Shown here: piece after piece, positions 7,372 to 15,843 of the stretch
Layout of the letters: each line of letters opens with the position of its first letter
Position numbering within the stretch: the first letter of the stretch is position 1
NCBI GenBank assembly: GCA_019248085.1
Contig: JAEHHF010000002.1
Span: 5,041 to 69,040 of the forward strand
Length of the DNA stretch: 64,000 bases
Source: Candidatus Dojkabacteria bacterium S2_J21
Lineage (GTDB): Bacteria > Patescibacteria > Dojkabacteria > SC72
Direction of reading: 5' to 3'
Notes under the pieces: generated by a model
What the model saw: only the letters and a program-made list of their open reading frames with translations
Told to the model about the DNA's origin: nothing
Database searches by the model: none
Program-made: the position numbers and the translations under genes

Positions 7372-8624
7372 TATATTGGTATGTTTTTAGATCTATTTAA
7401 CTCGTTGTCATATGCGAACTTTGCTAAAGCAGCAGGTGTGATATCAAAGATATACTTCAATTCACCACTCAAGTCTACTATATTATCCAATTTCTGTGGG
7501 GTGAAATATTCAATTCGAGGAACTACGGGGAATGGAAGATATTTCTTCCATGGGAATTCGAGCATAACCTCTTTGATTTCTGGAAGTAATGCGCCACCAC
7601 CACACAGATATATCTGCCCGGGTAGGGTATCTATATCATCGCAGCTGTAAAAGGCAGTTTTAAGAGTCTTCATCCAAAGCTTAGCTACGGGGTATGCAAT
7701 TTTTTGTACTTCCCTCGCAAGTTCTTTAGTTAAATCTTTATCAGAGTACTTTATCTTCCTTTGTTCTGCATGGCGATAGTCGAGAGAAAGAACGTTCGCT
7801 AGCTCTTTTGTGAAAGTCCTTCCACCGAATGCAAACATCTTGGTCTCAATGATATTCCCTTTCTCAACTACTGCAACATCTGATGTCCCTCCACCAATAT
7901 CGATGAATATTGCTGAGAAATCTTTGTTAGAAGACCCATTGAATGCTCTAGCTACAGCAAATGGCTGAGAAACTATTCCGAGAATTGTAAGGTTAAGATC
8001 TTGGGCTACCTTTCTTAATGCTTCGACGTATGTTTTGGGTGCAAAGGAGGCGTAGAAGTTTAGCTTAACTTCTCTGCCTTTGTATCCAACCAATGAATCA
8101 ACAGGCATTCCCCCTATTTCTAATCCAGTCTTGGTTATATGTAATATCTCAATGTCATCATTTTGTAGTCCGGTTCTTGCACCTAAATCTTCTTTCCCAT
8201 TCACTTCAATCTTCTCTTTGATTTGCCTTATAATCTGGTCTTGTTCTTTTTGGGTTACTTCTTTACCAAAATTCTCATCCCTTTGGTAGTTGATGACGAT
8301 TGAAACACCCTGAATATATTCTCCTGCAATCCCCATGACTACATATTTAGGCATTTCCTCATCTGAGAGTCGACCGGTTAATTCTGAGATTGAGAGTCGA
8401 CAGTTATCTAAGACGGTATCTAGATTGGTAATAATGCCACTTCGCATGGCATTTTGCTGCTGTTCTATACGGGAGATTTTCTTAACAGTGATTCCTGTTT
8501 TATCCATTGAGAAAAGGATACTTTTTAGTTTCTCAGTACCTATATCCAATGCGATAACATTTTTATTGGAATCTAACAGTGTTTTATTTTCAGAAAAGTT
8601 TTTCAGAAAAGGTAGATTTAGCAT
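7371..8624 (-). CDS. FtsA/PilM-family actin-like ATPase
   Basis: This is an actin-fold ATPase of the FtsA/PilM group, which link membrane machines (divisome or type IV pilus) to the cytoplasm. Phosphate-1 is VIALDIGTEKLKSILFS near the N-terminus, then an SHS2-like 1C insertion (YVVMGIAGEYIQGVSIVI). Phosphate-2 is FIDIGGGTSDVAVVEKG and the adenosine motif IYLCGGGALLPEI. The frame opens at a GTG (8639), but a -10 element lies inside that extension, so I chose the ATG at 8622-8624 (417 residues). No FtsA-type C-terminal amphipathic helix is obvious. The downstream bitopic partner favours a PilM/PilN-like or FtsA-like tether role. Confidence 0.85.
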   Translation of the reverse strand: MLNLPFLKNFSENKTLLDSNKNVIALDIGTEKLKSILFSMDKTGITVKKISRIEQQQNAMRSGIITNLDTVLDNCRLSISELTGRLSDEEMPKYVVMGIAGEYIQGVSIVINYQRDENFGKEVTQKEQDQIIRQIKEKIEVNGKEDLGARTGLQNDDIEILHITKTGLEIGGMPVDSLVGYKGREVKLNFYASFAPKTYVEALRKVAQDLNLTILGIVSQPFAVARAFNGSSNKDFSAIFIDIGGGTSDVAVVEKGNIIETKMFAFGGRTFTKELANVLSLDYRHAEQRKIKYSDKDLTKELAREVQKIAYPVAKLWMKTLKTAFYSCDDIDTLPGQIYLCGGGALLPEIKEVMLEFPWKKYLPFPVVPRIEYFTPQKLDNIVDLSGELKYIFDITPAALAKFAYDNELNRSKNIPI

Positions 8625-8629
8625 ACGAA

Positions 8630-8638
8630 AGTATAGCA
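8630..8638 (-). promoter_or_regulatory. Extended -10 element of the FtsA-like operon
   Basis: TGcTATACT on the minus strand ends 5 nt before the ATG at 8624 and lies within the N-terminal extension of the longest frame. It supports the shorter start and a leaderless or near-leaderless mRNA. Confidence 0.5.
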
Positions 8639-8649
8639 CATTTGAGGGA

Positions 8650-10332
8650 TTAGATAATCACCGTAAGGATGATTGGCTCTCTTTCTGTTTTCTTGTAAAT
8701 CAACTTCCCGAGCTCTTTCTCTATGGCATCTTTAAAGTTCTCCACCTTGAAAGTTTTACTATTTTGCGATTGGCTTTCCCAATCATGATGGATATCAAAT
8801 ATGAGATTTTCGATTTCTTTTAGTAATTCTTGAGATCCCTTCATATATACAAAACCTCTTGAGATGAATCGTGGTCTTCCAATTATTTTCTTTGTTTTAA
8901 CGTTCATATTTAATACAGTAACAAACATACCAAATTCGGAGAGCTGCTTCCTGTCTTTTAGGACAATATCGCCAGTGTCACCTACTCCAAGTCCGTCAAT
9001 GAGTATTGGTTTGGATTCTACTTTCTTTCCCTTGACCCATCTGTGTCCATCTAACATCCATACTTGTCCATCATCAGTTAAAAGGACGTCTTCATCTCTC
9101 ATCCCCCATCGAAGGAAGTTGAGTTTGTTGAAATATCTAAATGTAAGCGAACCATGTACAGGCATAATTGCTCTCGGTTGTATCATATCTATCATCATTT
9201 TCATGTCTTCCTGATTTCCGTGTCCGGTGGAGTGAATCTTAAGGTCAATAGTATCTTTTACTAAATCTGCCCCTAAAGCAATAATTCTGTCTGTCATTCT
9301 CCCGATTGTACTAATGTTTTCGGGAATTTCTGAAGAGGACATAATAATTAGGTCTCCTTTATGTATCTTTATGAACTTATGCTCGTTTAGCGAAATTCTG
9401 TTTAATGCAGCGAATCTTTCTCCTTGGCTTCCAGTACAGAGTAAAAGTAGCTCGTTGTCGGCATATTTGTTAATATCCTTTTCTTTAATGAAAAGAGAGT
9501 CTTCTGCTGTGATATATCTTTTTCTTCTTGCAATATCTATGGCTTGGTCTAGACTTCTTCCAGAAAGGACGATTTTTCTCTTGGTTAGCTTTGCAACTTC
9601 GATTAGTGAATATAGTCTAGTTATGAGGGATGAGAATGCTGCTACCACTACTCTTCCCTTTTGTTTTCCTATCAACTCGGCTAAATTCTCGAATATCTCT
9701 TTTTCAGAAGGAGCTTTCCCAGGATTTGAAGCATTAGTACTATCCATTAGAGCGATATCGACCCGCCCCCTTAGCTGTCTTAATTTGTCATAATCTGTGA
9801 GAGGTTCGTTTGCGGGTGTTAAGTCAATTTTGTAATCTCCTGAGAAGAATACGTTGCCATTGGGTGTTTCTAGAAAGATTGAGAATGCGTCAGGAATACT
9901 GTGGTTAATACCTATGAATGTAGCCTGAAAATTCCTACCTATTCTCAACTGTGATTTTCTATCTATTCCGAAGATCTTAACCTTGTCTAACATCTTGTAT
10001 TCCTTCATTTTCTCTTCTATGAGAGCCTTGGCAAAACCACCTGCATAAATTGGAGGGTATCCTAGTTCGGGTAATATCCATTTCAATGCACCGGTATGGT
10101 CCAAATGACCATGGGTTATTAATATGGCCTTAACTTTTTCTTTGTTCTTCTTGAGATAGCTAACGTTAGGGATTAGGTAGTCGATTCCATACATTTCTTG
10201 TCCTGGGAATGAATATCCTGCATCTACCATTACTATTTCATCTCCGTACTCAACGAAATTACAATTTCTTCCGATTTCTGTAGTTCCTGAAAGCGTGCAG
10301 AGCTTTAACAATTCTTTTCTATTTGTAAACAT
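8650..10332 (-). CDS. rnj: Ribonuclease J
   Basis: RNase J is a metallo-beta-lactamase/beta-CASP exo- and endoribonuclease used for mRNA decay and rRNA maturation. The 560-residue sequence carries the metal motif THGHLDHTG (H74, H76, D78, H79); VDAGYSFPG precedes it and FFSGDYKID follows. The beta-CASP domain includes STNASNPGKAPSEKEI, LCTGSQGE and the late histidine motif MPVHGSLTFRY. The C-terminal domain (about 450-560) is complete. Length is standard. It is transcribed divergently from the T-box/valS unit; its own -10 box ends 8 nt before the ATG. Confidence 0.95.
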   Translation of the reverse strand: MFTNRKELLKLCTLSGTTEIGRNCNFVEYGDEIVMVDAGYSFPGQEMYGIDYLIPNVSYLKKNKEKVKAILITHGHLDHTGALKWILPELGYPPIYAGGFAKALIEEKMKEYKMLDKVKIFGIDRKSQLRIGRNFQATFIGINHSIPDAFSIFLETPNGNVFFSGDYKIDLTPANEPLTDYDKLRQLRGRVDIALMDSTNASNPGKAPSEKEIFENLAELIGKQKGRVVVAAFSSLITRLYSLIEVAKLTKRKIVLSGRSLDQAIDIARRKRYITAEDSLFIKEKDINKYADNELLLLCTGSQGERFAALNRISLNEHKFIKIHKGDLIIMSSSEIPENISTIGRMTDRIIALGADLVKDTIDLKIHSTGHGNQEDMKMMIDMIQPRAIMPVHGSLTFRYFNKLNFLRWGMRDEDVLLTDDGQVWMLDGHRWVKGKKVESKPILIDGLGVGDTGDIVLKDRKQLSEFGMFVTVLNMNVKTKKIIGRPRFISRGFVYMKGSQELLKEIENLIFDIHHDWESQSQNSKTFKVENFKDAIEKELGKLIYKKTEREPIILTVII

Positions 10333-10340
10333 GATGAACG

Positions 10341-10349
10341 ATTATACCA
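10341..10349 (-). promoter_or_regulatory. Extended -10 element of the RNase J gene
   Basis: TGGTATAAT on the minus strand ends 8 nt before the RNase J ATG. It lies 10 bp from the -10 box of the divergent T-box leader, so the two promoters overlap and could compete for polymerase. Confidence 0.55.
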
Positions 10350-10359
10350 GATATGAGTG

Positions 10360-10368
10360 TGATATAAT
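10360..10368 (+). promoter_or_regulatory. Extended -10 promoter of the T-box leader
   Basis: TGATATAAT (TGn plus TATAAT at 10363-10368) is a consensus extended -10 element. It puts the transcript start near 10373-10376, right where the T-box leader structures begin. No strong -35 is visible, as is common for extended -10 promoters. Confidence 0.65.
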
Positions 10369-10372
10369 ATTA

Positions 10373-10577
10373 AAGCCGTTGAAACAAGACTAGTCATCTT
10401 GAAGGCTTGGAAAGAAATCTATATACAATATATGTATAGAGAGTAGAATCCTCTACCCTTGTAAGGGTTGTAAGTTTGAGATAGTAATATCTTGAAGAAG
10501 TAAGGTGGTAACGCGTGTATTCGCCCTTACATTAGAGTATCAATATGGTATTCTGATGTAAGGGCCTTTTTATTTAT
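10373..10577 (+). promoter_or_regulatory. T-box riboswitch leader (tRNA-sensing attenuator) for the valS operon
   Basis: The signature T-box TGGTAAC lies in a bulge (10506-10512) of an antiterminator formed by GTAAGG (10500-10505) with CCTTAC (10525-10530) and GCG (10513-10515) with CGC (10522-10524). The TGGT can pair with the ACCA end of an uncharged tRNA. Upstream is a stem III-like hairpin GAGATA-GTAA-TATCTT (10478-10493). At the 5' end is a short hairpin (AAGCC 10373-10377 with GGCTT 10404-10408; CAAGA 10385-10389 with TCTTG 10397-10401). Its 7-nt loop contains GTC (10393-10395), a valine codon and possible specifier. The competing terminator is 10523-10577. The T-box call is strong; the stem I fold and specifier are inference. 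Confidence 0.9.
10523..10577 (+). terminator. Intrinsic terminator of the T-box leader
   Basis: GCCCTTACAT (10523-10532) pairs perfectly with ATGTAAGGGC (10556-10565), followed by CTTTTTATTT. The left arm overlaps the 3' side of the antiterminator, so the two structures exclude each other. Confidence 0.9.
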
Positions 10578-10589
10578 ATTTACAAAATT

Positions 10590-11096
10590 ATGTCGGACCT
10601 ATTAGATCAAGATGTTGCGACGGATGAGATACAAAAACCAGAGCCAGCGGATGAAAATATTTTCAGAGCAAGAGAATTCCCCTCAGATGAGGATATTAGG
10701 AAGCTATATGAGAGTGAAATCTCTCAGGAAGCTGCTTTGTCCCCCATCTCCATTACATATTATCTCGATAATGATGAAAGAGATTTTTCTTTAGAAGAAA
10801 ATTCTGATTTGAAAGGTGCGCTTGAAGATCAAAAGAAGATGTTTGAGCTGTTTTCAAGTCCTTCTGTAACCGAAGGTGTTTTGAAAGAATTAGTTACAAT
10901 AATACAAAGCTCTTCTGGATGGAAAGAGATAGCAGACATTTTAAAAGATCCACAATTCGGCGAAAAAACGTTAGAATATTTGAAGAAAGCTCAAGCTACA
11001 GAAAAACAAAACAATCAAAAAAGTGTTTGCACATCTTTAGAAAAAACGGCCAAGCTAATAGGAGATAATTTAAACTTCTTCAAAAATGGAGCGTAA
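10590..11096 (+). CDS. Unknown acidic protein, first gene of the T-box/valS operon
   Basis: A soluble 168-residue, Glu/Asp-rich protein that I do not recognise. It has no membrane segment, cysteine cluster or known motif. The second half looks helical (KGALEDQKKMFELFSSPSVT, VTIIQSSSGWKEIADILKD). It lies between the T-box terminator and valS, overlapping the valS start by 11 bp, so it is controlled by tRNA charging together with valS. Its ATG is 13 nt past the terminator T-run and has no Shine-Dalgarno sequence. A role linked to ValRS or to valine supply is possible but unsupported by sequence. Confidence 0.75.
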   Translation: MSDLLDQDVATDEIQKPEPADENIFRAREFPSDEDIRKLYESEISQEAALSPISITYYLDNDERDFSLEENSDLKGALEDQKKMFELFSSPSVTEGVLKELVTIIQSSSGWKEIADILKDPQFGEKTLEYLKKAQATEKQNNQKSVCTSLEKTAKLIGDNLNFFKNGA

Positions 11097-13350
11097 TATA
11101 CCTAAAGCATTCGAATCAAAAACATCCGAGCCAGAGATATACAAACTCTGGGAATCTTCAGGTTATTCCGCTCCCGAAAAAACAGAGCAATATTTAAGAG
11201 AAAAAGGGTTCAATGTTGAGAAACCGTTCACAATTACCTTACCTCCTCCAAATGCTAATGGAAATTTACACCTAGGTCATATGTGTGGATACTCGTTCCA
11301 TGATACATTTGCAAGATTCAATAGAATGACTGGTCACCCTACTCTCCTAGTACCAGGAAAAGACCATGCAGGGATCCAAACCGAAAGTGCCTTTACAAGA
11401 GTGTTACAAAATAACGGCGAGGATAAGTGGGAAATGGGAAGAGATGAGTTCTACAAGCGTTGCTATGATTTCTGTATGGAGAATGCTGCAAATGCTAGGT
11501 CTCAGGAAAAGAACATTGGTCTTTCTGCCGACTATTCCAGAGAATTCTTTACATTAGATCCAAAACTTACCAAAATAGTCTACGATACTTTCTACAAGAT
11601 GTATGAAGATGGAATGGTTTACAGAGATAAGCGGATTGTAAATATATGTCCAAATTGTAAGACAGCTTTAGCAGATATTGATACAGACCATGAAGAAAGA
11701 AGAGGGATATTTGCATATATAGTCTACCCTTTCGTCGATGAAGCTGACAAACAACTTGCAAAAGAGAGATTTGGTGTAGAAGGTATAACTGTTGCTACAA
11801 CAAGACCTGAAACTATGTTAGGAGATACTGCGGTAGCTGTTAATCCTAACGATCCAAGATACAAAGAATTCTTTGGGAAAAAAGTGTTACTTCCAATTGC
11901 AAACAGAGAAATCCCAGTCATAGCGGAAGAAGAAGTAGATCTTGAAACAGGTACAGGCGCATTGAAGGTAACCCCTGCACACTCTCCTGTTGACTTTGAG
12001 ATTGGTAAACGACAAGGACTAGAAATTATAAACGTAATTGATGAGGATGGAAAAATGACTGGGAATATTCCAGAGAGATTTAAAGGGATGGGAACAACAG
12101 AGTGTTCGAAAGCGTTATGTGGTGAGTTGAGTGAATTAGGGTTGTTGGTAAAGATAGAGAACATTAAGCATGATGTTGCTGTGTGTGAAAGATGTAGCAC
12201 CCCTATCGAACCTGTTATCTCTAACCAATGGTATGTAAATGTAGAACCTTTGGCCAAGAAAGCATTAGAGGCATTACATAGAGGTGATGTTAAGGTTATA
12301 CCGGAAGGTCAGCAAAAAGCACTCGAATTCTTCTATGAAAATATTCAGCCATGGTGTATTTCTAGACAGCTTTGGTGGGGTCAGAGAATTCCTGTTTGGT
12401 ATTCTGGGAGTAAGAAGCTTCATGATTGGTTAGATGAAAACAAGGGTAAAACGGTTGAAGATTTTGAAAACGAATTTAACGTAAAAGCCAATGGTACGGG
12501 GGAAATTAAGTTAGGAGAGAATAGCCCAGAGGGTATATGGGAACAAGAGACAGATGTGTTTGATACTTGGTTTAGTTCAGGCCAGCTTCCATATTCTACA
12601 CTGGGTGGTCCAGAGGGTGATGATTACAAAAAATACTATCCGACCCAGATGATGATTCATGCTAGAGATATTCTTTTCTGGTGGACCGCACGTATGATTA
12701 TGTTTGGTCTTTACAGAACAGACCAGGTTCCCTACTCTACAGTATTACTTACGGGTATGATTCTTGCTTCCGATGGTTCTAAGATGTCTAAATCTAAGGG
12801 AAATGGTATTGAACCTAATGAGGTGTTTGAGAAATATGGTGCTGATGCTTTAAGGCTTTGGTACTACAGTGATGCTCTTCCTGGTTCTAATGCTCCACTT
12901 AGAGAAGAGAAGATTAAGGGTAACAGGAACTTTGTTAACAAGATTTGGAATGCTAGCAGATTCATATTAATGAATATTGAGGATGAGGAGATTGAAAAGA
13001 TACAGAAGAAGGATGTTGCAGATACTAACAGAGTCATGGCGACTAAGGAACACATTGGAAGGGTCGGAAAATATATCGAAAGATATCAATTGAATCTTGG
13101 TGCAGAAACTATTAGGGAGTTCTTCTGGCATGAGTTATGTGACAAATGGATTGAGGATATTAAGGGAGAGATTAAGGATCAGCCTATTGGTAGTGATTTA
13201 AGAATAGAGAAACTTTCTGAATTGCTTTGGTTATTAAAAGAGAATTTAAAGATTATGCATCCTTTTGTTCCTTTTGTTACTGAGGCTGTATGGCAAGAGT
13301 TAGTAAAATTGGAATTAGCCGAGGGTGTATTGATGGTTGAACAGATTTAA
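11086..13350 (+). CDS. valS: Valyl-tRNA synthetase
   Basis: ValRS charges tRNA-Val. The class I signature HLGH is at 62-65 within LPPPNANGNLHLGHMCGY, and KMSKS at 566-570. GKDHAGIQTE is the ValRS/IleRS GxDHAG motif. The CP1 editing domain shows TTRPETMLGDTAVAVNP and the late HSPVDFEIG (usually HDPNDFEVG). The NICPNCKTALADID zinc-like motif is present. At 754 residues it is about 200 shorter than typical ValRS and lacks the C-terminal coiled-coil arm. Regulation by the upstream T-box supports the identity. It ends before a strong terminator. Confidence 0.95.
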   Translation: MERNIPKAFESKTSEPEIYKLWESSGYSAPEKTEQYLREKGFNVEKPFTITLPPPNANGNLHLGHMCGYSFHDTFARFNRMTGHPTLLVPGKDHAGIQTESAFTRVLQNNGEDKWEMGRDEFYKRCYDFCMENAANARSQEKNIGLSADYSREFFTLDPKLTKIVYDTFYKMYEDGMVYRDKRIVNICPNCKTALADIDTDHEERRGIFAYIVYPFVDEADKQLAKERFGVEGITVATTRPETMLGDTAVAVNPNDPRYKEFFGKKVLLPIANREIPVIAEEEVDLETGTGALKVTPAHSPVDFEIGKRQGLEIINVIDEDGKMTGNIPERFKGMGTTECSKALCGELSELGLLVKIENIKHDVAVCERCSTPIEPVISNQWYVNVEPLAKKALEALHRGDVKVIPEGQQKALEFFYENIQPWCISRQLWWGQRIPVWYSGSKKLHDWLDENKGKTVEDFENEFNVKANGTGEIKLGENSPEGIWEQETDVFDTWFSSGQLPYSTLGGPEGDDYKKYYPTQMMIHARDILFWWTARMIMFGLYRTDQVPYSTVLLTGMILASDGSKMSKSKGNGIEPNEVFEKYGADALRLWYYSDALPGSNAPLREEKIKGNRNFVNKIWNASRFILMNIEDEEIEKIQKKDVADTNRVMATKEHIGRVGKYIERYQLNLGAETIREFFWHELCDKWIEDIKGEIKDQPIGSDLRIEKLSELLWLLKENLKIMHPFVPFVTEAVWQELVKLELAEGVLMVEQI

Positions 13351-13356
13351 ACCAAA

Positions 13357-13400
13357 GAAAACCCTGCGCTACAACAAAGTGCATAATGCACAGGGTTTTC
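13357..13400. terminator. Bidirectional terminator between valS and a convergent gene
   Basis: GAAAACCCTG (13357-13366) and CAGGGTTTTC (13391-13400) form a perfect 10-bp stem with A and T tracts at its ends, so it works from both sides. An inner GTGCA/TGCAC stem (13379-13391) is also possible. Confidence 0.75.
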
Positions 13401-13417
13401 TATTGGAGTGAACATTT

Positions 13418-13732
13418 TCAAGTTGGTTGCGAAACGTTTAGCTGCTGAAGGTAGGGAATCAAGTTATTTCCAAATTCCTGGAGATCTTTCTCTTTGTTGG
13501 GCAAAATATTCTCGATCGGTATGCTTAAGATCCGAATAACACCACAAGGGCGTATCACAAAGGATGCTTTAGAGGCATCACTTTTGAGCAATATCTGCCG
13601 GAGTTCCTCAAGAGCTTCACTTTGGATAATAACTGTTTCGGGACAATCGTCTTCTTTGGAACAGAACTCGATGAGACGTTCTCCCCAGACGGTTGTTTCG
13701 TCAATATCAAGCCTTGCTTTAAATGTTTGCAC
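13418..13732 (-). CDS. Small unknown protein, Shine-Dalgarno-led
   Basis: This 104-residue soluble protein is not recognised. It has no membrane segment; a mixed alpha/beta pattern is suggested (PETVIIQSEALEELRQILL, SFVIRPCGVIRILSIPIE). The frame can start at GTG 13738, but that codon overlaps the AGGAG. The GTG at 13730-13732 lies 5 nt after AGGAG and is preferred. A -10 box TATAAT with TAGTAG before it lies about 40 nt upstream on the same strand. It differs from most genes here in having both a leader and a clear ribosome-binding site. It ends with TGA, a rare stop in this window. Confidence 0.6.
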   Translation of the reverse strand: MQTFKARLDIDETTVWGERLIEFCSKEDDCPETVIIQSEALEELRQILLKSDASKASFVIRPCGVIRILSIPIENILPNKEKDLQEFGNNLIPYLQQLNVSQPT

Positions 13733-13841
13733 GTTCACTCCTCTCTTGTTTAGTTTTTAAACAACAGAAGATTATACTACTATGGGATGACGTTTTCTAT
13801 ATTAACCTTTTATTACAACGATGTGATTAAGAACCATGGAA

Positions 13842-13873
13842 ACCCAGTATGTGTATTAAAAAATATACTGGGT
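13842..13873 (-). terminator. Candidate hairpin terminator downstream of the 13896 gene
   Basis: ACCCAGTAT (13842-13850) and ATACTGGGT (13865-13873) form a 9-bp stem with a 14-nt A/T-rich loop 23 bp past the stop of the leftward gene. The T-run after it on that strand is only TTT, so termination efficiency is uncertain. Confidence 0.45.
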
Positions 13874-13895
13874 CTCCAGTTGTAGTTCGGTTCTA

Positions 13896-14234
13896 TTAGG
13901 AATTCCCCTCTTGGAGAAGATTATTCTCTTCGAGATATTCTCTCAAAACCTTTTGCAGGTTCTTTCGAAATCTGTTCCATTTGTGTTCTGGAAGTTCAGA
14001 ATCAATCCACGCATTTGTTGCTAATCTTTTCAGATCGATTTTGATGCTCATCTTGAAGAAGAGCAGGTAAGAAAGGACTAGATCAACCGAATCGGTGCTA
14101 AGGCCGAGTATAGAAGCCTTTACCTCTTCCGGAAAGATAACGATCTCGCCATTGCTTATATTACTCTCTTTATATTCAAGAAGTCCCTCCCAGAGGATTC
14201 TCCCAACAGAATACATTTTCGTTTCAATTTTCAT
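13896..14234 (-). CDS. Small unknown protein, Shine-Dalgarno-led
   Basis: A 112-residue soluble protein I do not recognise. It is mainly helical with a C-terminal basic/acidic helix (KWNRFRKNLQKVLREYLEEN). The frame could be read from 14270, but GGAGG lies four bases before the ATG at 14232-14234 (MKIETKMYSV), which fixes the start. Upstream, on the minus strand, is TAGTAGTATAAT, the same 12-mer found before the 13418 gene. The pair may be one acquired unit or co-regulated genes. No homology to known toxins or regulators is evident to me. Confidence 0.6.
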   Translation of the reverse strand: MKIETKMYSVGRILWEGLLEYKESNISNGEIVIFPEEVKASILGLSTDSVDLVLSYLLFFKMSIKIDLKRLATNAWIDSELPEHKWNRFRKNLQKVLREYLEENNLLQEGNS

Positions 14235-14359
14235 TATTCCTCCACCACACATAGAATGAGCTACATTCAAATTATACTACTACAGGCTCTGCATTTCCAT
14301 AATTCCCTAATCTACCAATATTTGATATCATTTACAGTAATAATTAAAAGAAAATATAC

Positions 14360-15805
14360 ATGGATAAACAAAAATTCTACCTAACAACCACACTCCCCTA
14401 CGTAAATGCAGAACTCCATATAGGACATGCCTTAGAGTTTGTACAATCAGACTCCATAGTAAGATATTTTAGAAACAAATTAGGAAAGGAAAATGTATTC
14501 TTTAATGTAGGAACAGACGAACACGGACAAAAAATATACAACAAAGCACAAGAAGAAGGATTAGAATTAAAACCATTCGTAGACAAATATGCACAAAGAG
14601 TAATGGACTTCTGTAAACTCTTTAATGTTGAATATGACAACTTCTACAGAACATCCGATCCAAAACACCATGAATTAGCACAGTTATTCTGGAACAAATG
14701 CAACGACAATGGAGATATATACAAAAAACAATACTCAGGACAATACTGTGTAGGATGTGAGAGATACCTTACGGACAAAGAACTTGTAGATGGAAAATGT
14801 CCAGATCATCACACGGTACCCGAATTAAAAACAGAGGAAAACTACTTCTTTAGACTATCGAAATACAAAGAACCCCTACTCAAATGGTTGGACGGAGAAA
14901 AAACCTTTGTAAAACCAGCATACAAGACGGATGAATTAAAAAAATTCATATCAGAAATGGAAGATATCAGTATATCGAGATTAAGAGAAAATCTCCCATG
15001 GGGAATTGAAGTACCTAATGACCCTGCTCAGATGATGTATGTATGGTTTGATGCACTAACTAACTATGCCATAGCCGTGGGGTATGGAAGTGATGAAGAA
15101 AGATTCAACCAATGGTGGGGACCAGTACAAACATGTGGGCCAGATAATCTAAGATTCCAAGGTGCCATATGGCAAGGGATGTTAGCTTCTGCCGGATTAC
15201 CACAGTCAGAGAAGCTATTAGTACACGGAATGGTATTAGGACCAGATGGCACGAAAATGTCTAAGACTGTTGGAAACATTGTCTCTCCTTTTGAACAAGA
15301 ACAAAAATATGATGCTGAGGTAGTAAGGTTCTATCTCCTAACGGGGATCCCAACGTATGATGATGCAGCTTACAAGGAAGACGACCTAGTAAATGAGTAT
15401 AACTCGAGGCTGGCAAATAATTTTGGGAACCTACTTAACCGTGTAATTCATTTAGCAAATGTAAAAGAAGCTGCGATGAACAATGAAGCTACTGTTGAGA
15501 AAGAATTCAAAGAAACTGTAGATACATATGTTAAGGAAATTAACAGTCTTTACGAGGATTATGAAATATATCTCGCCGGAGAGAAGATAGATCAATTGGC
15601 CGATTATGGAAACAAATATATCACCAAAGAAGAACCATGGACGAGGGAGAAACCAGGAGCTGAGAAGATTCTAAACAACCTAAGTTACCTCCTTAAGCAT
15701 GTAATTGAAGAATATGCCCCTATCTTGCCACTTAGTAGTTCCAAAGCATCGGAGGCTTTAGAGAAGAGGGAGAAGATCATACTGTTCCCTAAATTGGAAG
15801 CGTAA
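14360..15805 (+). CDS. metG: Methionyl-tRNA synthetase
   Basis: MetRS charges initiator and elongator tRNA-Met. HIGH is at 20-23 in TLPYVNAELHIGHALEF and the KMSKS-equivalent KMSKT at 299-303. FFNVGTDEHGQKIYNKAQEE is the conserved TDEHG block. A single zinc-knuckle-like set (CVGCERYL and KCPDHH) lies in the connective domain. DNLRFQGAIWQGML and the anticodon-binding helical domain complete it. The C-terminal dimerisation/tRNA-binding domain of longer enzymes is absent (481 residues). It has no visible T-box or other leader. Confidence 0.95.
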   Translation: MDKQKFYLTTTLPYVNAELHIGHALEFVQSDSIVRYFRNKLGKENVFFNVGTDEHGQKIYNKAQEEGLELKPFVDKYAQRVMDFCKLFNVEYDNFYRTSDPKHHELAQLFWNKCNDNGDIYKKQYSGQYCVGCERYLTDKELVDGKCPDHHTVPELKTEENYFFRLSKYKEPLLKWLDGEKTFVKPAYKTDELKKFISEMEDISISRLRENLPWGIEVPNDPAQMMYVWFDALTNYAIAVGYGSDEERFNQWWGPVQTCGPDNLRFQGAIWQGMLASAGLPQSEKLLVHGMVLGPDGTKMSKTVGNIVSPFEQEQKYDAEVVRFYLLTGIPTYDDAAYKEDDLVNEYNSRLANNFGNLLNRVIHLANVKEAAMNNEATVEKEFKETVDTYVKEINSLYEDYEIYLAGEKIDQLADYGNKYITKEEPWTREKPGAEKILNNLSYLLKHVIEEYAPILPLSSSKASEALEKREKIILFPKLEA

Positions 15806-15807
15806 TA

Positions 15808-15816
15808 TGATATACT
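15808..15816 (+). promoter_or_regulatory. Extended -10 promoter of the pilN/pilO-like genes
   Basis: TGATATACT begins two bases after the metG stop and lies 27 nt before the ATG at 15844. It fits the extended -10 type seen elsewhere in the window. Confidence 0.5.
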
Positions 15817-15843
15817 AAAAATATAAAAATTTAACACTGCCAA

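Noticed and set aside
14271..14359. Riboswitch or T-box upstream of metG
   Set aside because: No T-box sequence, no terminator and only about 90 bases between genes.
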